Origin: a virus
Strand: one strand, 5' to 3'
Virus record (IMG/VR): IMGVR_UViG_3300032249_000878
Span: 1-27,583 of that record
DNA length: 27,583 nt
The translations under genes and the position numbers were made by a program. Positions 20,796 through 27,535 of the stretch are shown piece by piece. A model generated the notes under the pieces. It did not search any database, was not told the DNA's origin, and saw only the letters and a list, made by a program, of their open reading frames with translations. Every line of letters starts with the position of its first letter. Position 1 is the first letter of the stretch.

Positions 20796-22871
20796 ATGAA
20801 GTCCCTTTACGTTGACCTAGACAACAACAAGCTGCTGGGCGGCCCGCTAACTACTCTTATCGCAAGCCGCGAGGTTTTCTACTCTGGCAACACGGAAACA
20901 ATCAATGTCGACCTAATCCAAAGGGATTCTAACTCAGCCTTACTTAACTACGCTCCCGCCACTGGCACGACTCTCTCAATGGTGGTAGGCATTCCCGGCA
21001 CCGTAATAAGCATCCCAGCTATGATTCGCACTACGCAGGCGGGGATTACGGCCACCGCCACCGCTTCGCTTTTTAGCGCGGTCACCGCCACCGCTACTGT
21101 TGCAAAATACAGCACTGTGACCGCAACGGTTACGGCCTCACTGTTTGGCAACATCACGGCACAGGCAACGGCCGTCGTGACTAGGGGAACGGCGTGCACG
21201 CTTTCAATGACTACAGTTACCGTTAGAACTCCATCCTTCCAAATTGGATTTGTGAGTCGGGGTAGTGCAGCTACGGCATCCATTTCAACGGCAAGCACAA
21301 CTAGCCAAGCTATTCCTGTTAAAAGCAATTTGCCGCAAGGGCCGGGTGACGCATTTATTGAGATTGTGGATGTAGGCACTGGTCTTTACGGTTCGCCACA
21401 AGTCTACTACGCCAATCCTTGGAATAATGGGGTAACGGCAGCTTTTGAGACGCAAAACATCACCAGCCAATGCATTTTTGAAAATGGAAAGCTAATTTCC
21501 ATAGATTCTTCCTTTATTAGTTCGTTAGTTAGTTTTGATAATCTAGACTTTGTTGGTCCACTTCCAGTCGGAGAAAACCCCGGAAATAATGTTTATACTG
21601 GAAACACCACAACGGTCAGCGCATCTGTAATTGTAGTTCCTGACCCAAACTATGTTTTTTCTGCCGGAACGGTAACTGTCGCATCTGCAGGTACCGGATT
21701 TCCCGATGGTGTAAACATTCCCTTTTCAATTCCTTCTGACGAACCAGACGGCCTGCCTTGCACTGGATTTATGCGTGCGGTAAATGGATCTGTCGTTTCG
21801 GTTGTCTCAATTTCTTCGCGTGGCAGCCGCTTTACGTCCTCCACTACATCCGGCAAAACGCACGGCGTTGTGCCGTCCTTTAAGTTGTCGAGCATTTCCG
21901 TTACTTGCGCCGGGGCTGGCTATTGGGATTCCGCCCCTAGCGTCGTGATTGATGACCTTTTCTATGATTCAACAGTTCCGGGGGCCACGTTTGCTGCGGC
22001 CTCTGCGGTTACCGCATCCGACGGATCGGTCAGCCTTCTGCTTTCCAACGCTGGCTACGGCTACACCACGGCTCCGAATATCCGTATCGCTGCCCCTCGC
22101 ATTTCTGACGGCCTGAGAACCGTTACTCTCACCAATACTCCTACTGGCTACGATGACGGCTTATATAGCTGCACAGTATCTGCCCCTACGGCTGGCACGA
22201 CCGCAGCCGTTACTATGAGAGTAAACAGCGGCGTCGTCTCGTTTTCTATTATCAATCCAGGCGCGGGCTACGTTAGCACTCCTTTGATTGCTTGCCCCGC
22301 CCCAAACTTGGGCAATTCAATCCAATCGATTACTATTACTTGCGCTGGGATTGGATACACAACCGCTCCAACTGTCACTGTTTTCGGTGCTGGATCGGGT
22401 GCTGTAGGCTCGGCAGTTTTAGGTGCCAATGGCTCGATTTCCTCTGTGCGGGTGGTTTCAGTAGGGACGGGATACACGGGCAGCGTGACAGTCGGTTTTG
22501 CCAGCCCGAACAATCTCGGCAAAGTGCAGTCAATTTCTATCGCAACTTCTGGCACAAACTACAATACCGCCCCGCTGGTTACATTCAGCGGGGGAGGCGG
22601 ATCTGGCGCAGCGGCTACCGCGTCTGTGTTAAATGGCGGCATTAGCACCATCAGCATAACAGACGCAGGATCTGGATATACTACCGCCCCGACAGTCACG
22701 ATTGATGCAAGCCCAAGCCGAACGATATTTGCTGGCGTGCTTACCGTTACCACTTCCTTCGTTTCCTCCATCCTTCCTTCCACGGCCGTTACCATTCAAA
22801 TAAACGCCGCCTCTACGATTGGAGTTAGCACGCTCCTGCAAGTGCAGGGAACCGTGGCGGCAACGCTCTAA
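20796..22871 (+). CDS. Repeat-rich tail fibre / adhesin, 691 aa
   Basis: A 691-residue beta-rich virion protein. Residues 1 to about 80 look like an attachment domain. Residues 84-131 are four 12-residue Thr/Ala repeats (DNA 21045-21188). From about residue 290 to 640 there are repeats of the type 'SxAGxGYTTAPTVTI' with intervening 'GxISxVxI' strands, a repeat class seen in tail proteins and expected to form a beta-solenoid or stacked sandwiches. The C-terminus is Ser/Thr/Val-rich. It probably binds host surface glycans. It starts with a TTGACA motif 23 bases upstream. The fibre role is a firm inference; the fold is not proven. Confidence 0.7.
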   Translation: MKSLYVDLDNNKLLGGPLTTLIASREVFYSGNTETINVDLIQRDSNSALLNYAPATGTTLSMVVGIPGTVISIPAMIRTTQAGITATATASLFSAVTATATVAKYSTVTATVTASLFGNITAQATAVVTRGTACTLSMTTVTVRTPSFQIGFVSRGSAATASISTASTTSQAIPVKSNLPQGPGDAFIEIVDVGTGLYGSPQVYYANPWNNGVTAAFETQNITSQCIFENGKLISIDSSFISSLVSFDNLDFVGPLPVGENPGNNVYTGNTTTVSASVIVVPDPNYVFSAGTVTVASAGTGFPDGVNIPFSIPSDEPDGLPCTGFMRAVNGSVVSVVSISSRGSRFTSSTTSGKTHGVVPSFKLSSISVTCAGAGYWDSAPSVVIDDLFYDSTVPGATFAAASAVTASDGSVSLLLSNAGYGYTTAPNIRIAAPRISDGLRTVTLTNTPTGYDDGLYSCTVSAPTAGTTAAVTMRVNSGVVSFSIINPGAGYVSTPLIACPAPNLGNSIQSITITCAGIGYTTAPTVTVFGAGSGAVGSAVLGANGSISSVRVVSVGTGYTGSVTVGFASPNNLGKVQSISIATSGTNYNTAPLVTFSGGGGSGAAATASVLNGGISTISITDAGSGYTTAPTVTIDASPSRTIFAGVLTVTTSFVSSILPSTAVTIQINAASTIGVSTLLQVQGTVAATL
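21045..21188 (+). repeat. Four 36-base repeats (12-residue Thr/Ala units)
   Basis: Units start at 21045, 21081, 21117 and 21153, each 36 bases and in frame. They encode patterns such as ITATATASLFSA, VTATATVAKYST, VTATVTASLFGN and ITAQATAVVTRG. The period is exact over four copies while the codons differ. Confidence 0.75.
21660..22720 (+). repeat. GYTTAP-type protein repeats
   Basis: About seven to nine imperfect repeats centred on G-x-G-Y-T-T-A-P or variants (GYWDSAP, GYGYTTAP, GYVSTP, GYTTAP, GTNYNTAP). Neighbouring units differ in DNA sequence, so the repeat is visible mainly in the protein. Confidence 0.7.
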
Positions 22872-22872
22872 A

Positions 22873-23469
22873 ATGCCATCAGAAAAGCCCGACAGCTTCC
22901 AGTGCGGGCCGTTTGAGGTAGCCAGCAATCCGAACGTATCGCAATTTGTAGAAAAGCTAAATCGCTTGCGTGAGGCGGTGGACGCATGCCGCATTCAGCC
23001 TGGCGTCGGCTACACATTGAATCGATCATCAGGTGGCACTACGTTAAGCATAAGCACAGGGCAGGGTGGGGTAGTCGCAATAGATCCGTATCCGTTTAAA
23101 ATATACGCCAGAAAGAAAAATAATCAGTGGGAGGCAAAAATTCAGAAAGAATCAGAGCTATATGCGCCATCCAAAAGGGACATATCTGGGCTTGATGAAT
23201 GGACTAGGATTGGGGACAAGGAAGTTTGCCAAATATACTTAGAGGCAAAAATATCTAATCTCAACATACAATCTGCAAAGATTGATTTTTCTGGAGAGAG
23301 CCAATCTCTTGTAGATCCATCCGAAGGGCAGGGGGTGCAAACCGCAACCAGGATTCCACTAGGGTCAATCGCAAGGGATGGCACAATAACGCAAAGCGTT
23401 AAAACCCATGTGAGAACAAATCTGGGCTGCCTAAACGGATTTGCGTATTTGCTAATTGTGCCGTTGTGA
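22873..23469 (+). CDS. Hypothetical protein, 198 aa, AT-rich island
   Basis: The most likely start is ATG 22873, one base after the fibre stop; an upstream start at 22819 in the same frame lies inside the fibre gene. The 198-residue product has a helical start (VSQFVEKLNRLREAVDACR), then a beta-rich remainder with several 'IYARKKN', 'VCQIYLEAKIS' strands. AT-rich codons contrast with the fibre gene. It is followed by GTGA overlap. No family is recognised; a virion-associated role is plausible from position. Confidence 0.5.
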   Translation: MPSEKPDSFQCGPFEVASNPNVSQFVEKLNRLREAVDACRIQPGVGYTLNRSSGGTTLSISTGQGGVVAIDPYPFKIYARKKNNQWEAKIQKESELYAPSKRDISGLDEWTRIGDKEVCQIYLEAKISNLNIQSAKIDFSGESQSLVDPSEGQGVQTATRIPLGSIARDGTITQSVKTHVRTNLGCLNGFAYLLIVPL

Positions 23470-24176
23470 GCACCCTTCAGTGCCCGATTGATGGGGTAAA
23501 GCATAGAGAGGAGTACCCTGGCGGCGAACAAGCATACTTAGCATCAATTCCGCAGAATCTATACCTTGCGGAAGTTCCAATCGATAACTCGATCTCGCTC
23601 ATGTCTGGTAAATACAAAACATTAAATACAAGGCTAAATTACAACGCAATAACCGCACAAATAAACGGACTGTTTTTAGATGAGATACAAGCTTGCGACG
23701 ACTGCGTGGGTAGCGTTACAAGACTCACTATTAACAAAACTGAAAAAAGGGAGATTGATTACAGTCCATGCCAAAAGCAGGGAATTTATGTTCCAAATAC
23801 ATCATTAGACTCAGAATTTTTATACGAAAGTAGCGAGAAAAACGTCGGCGGAAGCATCGCATGCCCAAATGGCGCCATTCAGATTGAAGAGATTATTCAA
23901 TCACTTCAAGAGGACAATCAGTCGTCATATTCCGTAGAAATGACAATTCGGCAGACAGGATACGCAAAAAAGCCTTTTTACCATGATTACATTTTGGGTG
24001 TAAATAGGCAGAAAGGATCTGGGGCAAGGGCCACTTTTAGAATCGGAGACTTTTCGTTTAAGTGCGATTACAAGCTAGAAAGCGAGAATATCAACGGATT
24101 TATCGGGCCGACGCAGTGCTTTTTAAGAATTGTTCAAGAGAATGCCTACGAATTTGATGCAATCTTTGAAAAATGA
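23466..24176 (+). CDS. Hypothetical protein, 236 aa, AT-rich island
   Basis: A 236-residue protein starting with GTG inside the previous stop (GTGA). It has scattered Cys residues (LQCPIDG, CDDC, SPCQ, ACPNG), possibly a metal site, and alternating beta segments. AT content is visibly higher than in the structural genes around it. It forms a coupled pair with the gene before it and is followed by ATGA overlap with a zinc-ribbon gene. No family is recognised. Confidence 0.5.
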   Translation: MSTLQCPIDGVKHREEYPGGEQAYLASIPQNLYLAEVPIDNSISLMSGKYKTLNTRLNYNAITAQINGLFLDEIQACDDCVGSVTRLTINKTEKREIDYSPCQKQGIYVPNTSLDSEFLYESSEKNVGGSIACPNGAIQIEEIIQSLQEDNQSSYSVEMTIRQTGYAKKPFYHDYILGVNRQKGSGARATFRIGDFSFKCDYKLESENINGFIGPTQCFLRIVQENAYEFDAIFEK

Positions 24177-24379
24177 CCACAACGGATGCTTCATCTATAG
24201 TCGCTCGCCTTGGATTGGCTGATGAAAAACTCGCACATAGCAGGCTAGAGATATGCGGGAAGTGTCAGCACTACAGCAATTATCGTTGCGGCAAGTGCGG
24301 CTGCTTTATGTTTATAAAAGCACGCATTAAAAGCTTGAGCTGTCCGATTGGCCTATGGGGCGTCTTTGACAAGGAATGA
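24173..24379 (+). CDS. Small zinc-ribbon protein, 68 aa
   Basis: A 68-residue protein with a clear metal-binding pattern: C28-x2-C31, then CGKCGC with Cys39, Cys42 and Cys44, and Cys57. It resembles small phage and bacterial zinc ribbons of the DUF6171-like type ('RC-x-x-CGCFM...CP-x-G-W'). Its role in phages is not known; it may help fold or join a nearby adhesin. The ATG overlaps the previous stop. A TTGACA motif lies in its last codons, ahead of the next gene. Confidence 0.65.
   Translation: MTTTDASSIVARLGLADEKLAHSRLEICGKCQHYSNYRCGKCGCFMFIKARIKSLSCPIGLWGVFDKE
24366..24371 (+). promoter_or_regulatory. TTGACA start-associated motif, site 7
   Basis: TTGACA stands 26 bases before the ATG at 24392, the longest spacing of the set. 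It is inside the last codons of the zinc-ribbon gene and shares 11 bases with site 6. Confidence 0.45.
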
Positions 24380-24391
24380 ACTGAGATCCAC

Positions 24392-24727
24392 ATGGCCGCC
24401 CCTTACAACATCACGATCGAGCAGGGAACAGACTGGACGCGCGATCTGTTCCTCACTACCGCCACCCAGGGGGCGATCAGCCTAGCTGGCCGGACGTTCA
24501 CCGCTCAGATCCGCCAGATGCCAGGAGGCACGGTGGTAACGCAGATTGCGACGAGCGTAGTGTCCGCGGCCGGTGGCCAGCTCCGCCTTTCCGTCACGTC
24601 AGCGGCCAGCCTGCTTGTGCCTACCAGCGGGGCGAAGTATGACCTAGTCCAAGTCACTAGCGCTGGGATTGCGACCAGGCTGCTGGAAGGCGCTGTGACA
24701 TTAAGCCCAAGGATAACCGTACCATGA
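24392..24727 (+). CDS. Virion structural protein (BppU N-domain-like), 111 aa
   Basis: A 111-residue beta-sandwich-like protein. The N-terminal 'YNITIEQGTDWTRDLFLTT' followed by 'DLTGxTFxAQIR'-type strand (here SLAGRTFTAQIRQMPGG) is a common phage pattern in baseplate or fibre-attachment domains of the BppU type. The middle and end alternate Val/Thr strands. It would act as a connector between the tail and the adhesin encoded next, which it overlaps by ATGA. The match is from pattern memory and moderate. Confidence 0.58.
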   Translation: MAAPYNITIEQGTDWTRDLFLTTATQGAISLAGRTFTAQIRQMPGGTVVTQIATSVVSAAGGQLRLSVTSAASLLVPTSGAKYDLVQVTSAGIATRLLEGAVTLSPRITVP

Positions 24728-25827
24728 GCGATATTTACCTACAGATTACCGAAACACCCACCGTAGTAACATTAAGTTCGCCTGTTATCTCTGGGGCACT
24801 TTCATCGACCGTCACCGTGGCCAACACCGTGACCGTGGCATTGGACGCAAGCAGCCTAAGTGCGTTAGAAAATGTGACTGTAACTGTCGGGGCGGCAATT
24901 ACCGGGACAGTGACAGTTAGCAACAGCGTGACCATTGGCTCACTCCCAGCCATCTCTGGCACGGTTACTGCAAACACATTTACTAACCTAGACTGGATTT
25001 ATGTATCTGGAAATTTCACCTATACCTCTGTTAACGGCACAACTCCAACCTTATACTTAAACACATATTTCAAAAGAACGGGGGCAACACAATGGAGCAG
25101 TTTTAATTACAATTCTACTGAAGAAAAATGCACAGCAACAATTACTCAAGCAGGGCAGGGACAACAAGATGGTTTTTGGGCTTTGAATGTAAGTTATGAT
25201 GGACTTTCTGGGGATGTTTCATCTGCGGGTGGAACTCTTGCAACTTATTCCTTTGCGCCACCGTCTATATACTCCGAAATCCCACCCAAAACTGGATGGT
25301 CAATAAACACGGCAGAAGGATTTTCTGGAAGTGTTACAGTTTTATACGAACAGCCTAATATCATTCCCATCTCTGGCACAGTCACCATTGGCTCTGCCAT
25401 CCCCGCAGGCACAAACCAAATCGGCTCTGTCACCGCATCTATCAGCGGAACGGTTCCCATCAGCATCTCCTCCGTCACGGTTGGTAATTCAGTCACCATC
25501 GGCTCGCTTCCTGCGATTAGTGGGACGGTCACCGCCAGCTCATCCAACGGATCTCTAACGACGAGATTTGGTTCTGTCACTACTGCAAACACGGCTTTTG
25601 CGACATCTGCTGTAACTAACGCAAATAGAAAATATCTTTTAATTCAGAATGTAACTACTGCTTCAAATGTAATTACAATCGGAATTGGCTTTACACCAAC
25701 CACCACCCAAGGCATTCAGCTTTCCTCTGGGGCAGGGCTAACCTTTGAAGGTAGCTACATCCCCACTGGTGCAGTTAATTTATTGTCTAGTGTAACAGCC
25801 TCTTGTTTCACCATCTTGGAGGCGTAA
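24724..25827 (+). CDS. Adhesin / tail fibre with swappable middle domain, 367 aa
   Basis: A 367-residue Thr/Val/Ser-rich protein. Repeats of the type 'ISGTVTxGS' lie on both sides of a compositionally different middle domain (residues about 85-213). A 17-residue repeat is present twice (24922-24972 and 25486-25536), identical in protein but different at most codons. The middle domain has Asn, Tyr and Trp and AT-rich codons, like a carbohydrate-binding insert. The C-terminus (VTNANRKYLLIQNVT..., SSGAGLTFEG) resembles stalk or trimerisation ends of fibres. It probably takes part in receptor binding. Confidence 0.6.
   Translation: MSDIYLQITETPTVVTLSSPVISGALSSTVTVANTVTVALDASSLSALENVTVTVGAAITGTVTVSNSVTIGSLPAISGTVTANTFTNLDWIYVSGNFTYTSVNGTTPTLYLNTYFKRTGATQWSSFNYNSTEEKCTATITQAGQGQQDGFWALNVSYDGLSGDVSSAGGTLATYSFAPPSIYSEIPPKTGWSINTAEGFSGSVTVLYEQPNIIPISGTVTIGSAIPAGTNQIGSVTASISGTVPISISSVTVGNSVTIGSLPAISGTVTASSSNGSLTTRFGSVTTANTAFATSAVTNANRKYLLIQNVTTASNVITIGIGFTPTTTQGIQLSSGAGLTFEGSYIPTGAVNLLSSVTASCFTILEA
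24922..24972 (+). repeat. Codon-diverged repeat, copy 1
   Basis: Encodes NSVTIGSLPAISGTVTA, identical to copy 2 at 25486-25536. Fourteen of 17 codons differ between copies, all synonymously. Confidence 0.8.
25486..25536 (+). repeat. Codon-diverged repeat, copy 2
   Basis: Second copy of the 17-residue unit; see 24922-24972. The reading frame is kept. Confidence 0.8.
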
Positions 25828-26625
25828 GTGGGGTTCTTCGCCACAAGCGGAATCCTTAATCGCAGGGGGGTCTTTGGTGGTGCTCAAGCTTTTAGCCCAT
25901 CCAGCATCGCTGGCCTTTCTTTTTGGCTAGACGCAACAACTGGATTATTTGACGCAACTAGCGGTGGAAATCCAGTTACTACGGATGGAAGCTCTGTCGC
26001 TAGATGGGAAGATCAAAGCGGGAACAGCCGTCACATTACTCAAACAACGGTGGGTGCGCGGCCAATCTTAAAAACAGCAATTCAAAACGGAAAGAACATC
26101 ATTCGTTTTGATGGAACAGATGACATTTTACGCCGATCAGGGGCTTTTGTTCACGCTCAAGGTGCGGCAACCATATTCGTTGTCGTGAGTGCAAATACGG
26201 CAGTTAATAATCGACGACTGATGAACGAGGGAAGGACGGCCAACACAACTTCTCTATATATGCCAATAATTTCTACTAATGCCACCTTGTTTCAAGTATT
26301 ATATCGACTTGATAATAACACAATCCCACTAAATAACGTAAGCTTTGGAACAGCCTTTAATGGAACAGGATTCAAGTTGGTCTGTGCATTAGACAGCGGA
26401 ACAAACTTTGCTGGTTTTATAAATAAGGTAACAACAAACAATCAAAACTATACAAGGGGTACAGTTACGCTAGATACTTTTGCGATTGGTGGTTGGGCAG
26501 CAAATGTCGAAAGAGATTTTTTCCCTGGCGATGTGGCAGAAGTTGTAATTTACAACACGGCACTAGGCACTACCGACAGACAATCAGTAGAAAATTATCT
26601 CTATTCAAAGTGGGGGATAGTCTAA
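25828..26625 (+). CDS. LamG/concanavalin-like lectin fibre protein, 265 aa
   Basis: A 265-residue protein of LamG/concanavalin-A-like type. The segments IAGLSFWLDATTGLFD, VARWEDQSGNSRHITQ, RPILKTAIQNGKNIIRFDG and a final GDVAEVVIYNTALGTTDRQS match the jelly-roll pattern of such domains, which bind sugars. The end 'VENYLYSKWGIV' is typical of this family. It would be the distal receptor-binding protein. It starts with GTG after a GGAGG ribosome site, directly after the fibre stop. The lipoprotein gene follows by TAATG overlap. Confidence 0.72.
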   Translation: MGFFATSGILNRRGVFGGAQAFSPSSIAGLSFWLDATTGLFDATSGGNPVTTDGSSVARWEDQSGNSRHITQTTVGARPILKTAIQNGKNIIRFDGTDDILRRSGAFVHAQGAATIFVVVSANTAVNNRRLMNEGRTANTTSLYMPIISTNATLFQVLYRLDNNTIPLNNVSFGTAFNGTGFKLVCALDSGTNFAGFINKVTTNNQNYTRGTVTLDTFAIGGWAANVERDFFPGDVAEVVIYNTALGTTDRQSVENYLYSKWGIV

Positions 26626-26759
26626 TGCCACTCCTTCTTATTGCTCTCTTGCTTTGTTCTTGCTCGCCCAAGCCAGTGGATAATAACGCCCTGCCATCCA
26701 CAAAATATCCCAACGTACCAACCATGGGAGCAGCCGCGGACGCGGGGAAGGCAAAGTGA
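26625..26759 (+). CDS. Small lipoprotein, 44 aa
   Basis: A 44-residue ORF starting by TAATG overlap with the lectin gene. Residues 3-13 form a hydrophobic signal ending in a lipobox-like L-C-S-C (Cys14), then a Pro/Asn/Ala-rich tail. It should be lipidated and sent to the inner or outer membrane. An o-spanin (Rz1-like) role is possible, but no matching inner-membrane partner overlaps it, so it could also be a superinfection-exclusion-type lipoprotein. The frame extends upstream within the lectin gene, but the ATG is the natural start. Confidence 0.58.
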   Translation: MPLLLIALLLCSCSPKPVDNNALPSTKYPNVPTMGAAADAGKAK

Positions 26760-26915
26760 ATGACTGCGCCCGACGATTGCAACACGCCCGGCTGGCGTGA
26801 ATTTACTGCCAGCCTGCGCTTTTTAGAGGCAGAGGGATTCATCGTTCGCTGGACTGACGCCCAGGGTAATGAGTGGGTTCGGATCGCGGACGGAGCTGAG
26901 AATGCCACGCTATGA
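26760..26915 (+). CDS. Hypothetical protein, 51 aa
   Basis: A 51-residue soluble protein starting right after the lipoprotein stop and ending by ATGA overlap with the next gene. It is mixed helix/strand (WREFTASLRFLEAEGF, then VRWTDAQGNEWVRI). No family is recognised. The overlap supports translation. Confidence 0.45.
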   Translation: MTAPDDCNTPGWREFTASLRFLEAEGFIVRWTDAQGNEWVRIADGAENATL

Positions 26916-27172
26916 GCACCGACCAAGTCGCTGAACTTTCTGAGCGGTTAAGCCTAGTCCGAGAATCTATAGCCCGGATCGAGACCCGCCAGTCGGTCAT
27001 TTTGGATTTATTAGAACGCTCCCAAGCCAGCCTAGGCGAGTACCACGGCCGTCTAACCAACATGGAACGCGACGCTCACACGATTAAAACAAAACTTTGG
27101 CTAGTGGCTCTCGTATCCGGGGCAGTAGTCAGCACCGCTTGGGAGCTGATCAAGCGTCGGTTCAGCCTTTGA
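26912..27172 (+). CDS. XhlA-like coiled-coil membrane protein, 86 aa
   Basis: An 86-residue protein with an N-terminal coiled coil (residues about 5-58, many Leu, Glu and Arg) and one C-terminal membrane segment (62-80, KLWLVALVSGAVVSTAWELI) followed by a basic tail. This plan matches hemolysin XhlA-like or DUF-type holin-associated phage proteins. It could help the holin or anchor lysis proteins. It is followed 15 bases later by a small membrane protein, a usual arrangement in lysis cassettes. Confidence 0.6.
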   Translation: MSTDQVAELSERLSLVRESIARIETRQSVILDLLERSQASLGEYHGRLTNMERDAHTIKTKLWLVALVSGAVVSTAWELIKRRFSL

Positions 27173-27174
27173 CA
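27169..27174 (+). promoter_or_regulatory. TTGACA start-associated motif, site 8
   Basis: TTGACA overlaps the XhlA-like stop codon and stands 19 bases before the ATG at 27188. An AGGGG lies very close to this ATG. Confidence 0.5.
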
Positions 27175-27187
27175 CCCCGCCAGGGGC

Positions 27188-27358
27188 ATGGAACAACTAA
27201 TCCCCACCTTACTTAGCGTCGATTGGCTTGGCGTGCTCGGAGCCGTTACCGCACTCCTGACAGCGGTTATCGCAGTAGCGTCCTTTATACCCGGCGACCA
27301 GCCTGAGAAAGCCCTGCAAGCCGTGGTGGACGTGCTTTCGCGATTCTCACGAAAATAG
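27188..27358 (+). CDS. Small single-span membrane protein, holin candidate, 56 aa
   Basis: A 56-residue protein with one strongly hydrophobic segment (residues about 13-34, WLGVLGAVTALLTAVIAVASF) and an amphipathic C-terminal helix (EKALQAVVDVLSRFSRK). Small holins of one membrane span have this look. Its position after an XhlA-like gene and before spanin-like genes supports the idea. The exact class is not known. Confidence 0.5.
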   Translation: MEQLIPTLLSVDWLGVLGAVTALLTAVIAVASFIPGDQPEKALQAVVDVLSRFSRK

Positions 27359-27364
27359 TCATAA

Positions 27365-27535
27365 ATGATCGCCGGCATATTAACGGCGTTAGGCGGGATT
27401 ATCGGGATCGTGCTCTGGTTCTTAAAACGCAAAACGCCGCTTCAGCGTAACTTTGAAGCAATCGAAAAAGAACGCCGCAACAGGCAAAGAGACATCAATG
27501 ACTGGTGGACGAAACGCCCTCCTACTGATTCTTAG
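27365..27535 (+). CDS. Small membrane protein, possible i-spanin, 56 aa
   Basis: A 56-residue protein with an N-terminal membrane segment (2-20, GILTALGGIIGIVLWFL) and a charged helix (QRNFEAIEKERRNRQRDIN). The downstream lipoprotein gene starts inside it in another frame, the overlapping plan of Rz/Rz1 spanins. Against this, basic KRK directly after the membrane segment would favour the C-terminus staying inside, the opposite of an i-spanin. So a spanin role is possible, not secure. Confidence 0.48.
   Translation: MIAGILTALGGIIGIVLWFLKRKTPLQRNFEAIEKERRNRQRDINDWWTKRPPTDS

Noticed and set aside
21045-22720. CRISPR array or tandem DNA repeat element
   Set aside because: The repeats are coding and in frame, vary in sequence and have no spacer structure.
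9517-27174. TTGACA sites as -35 boxes of sigma-70 promoters
   Set aside because: The hexamers 15-18 bases downstream share no TATAAT-like sequence, and the start codon lies where a -10 box would be, so transcripts would begin inside the gene.
51-27432. Long minus-strand ORFs
   Set aside because: They lie opposite well-supported genes, have no recognisable motifs and no ribosome sites, and follow from codon pattern in the real genes.
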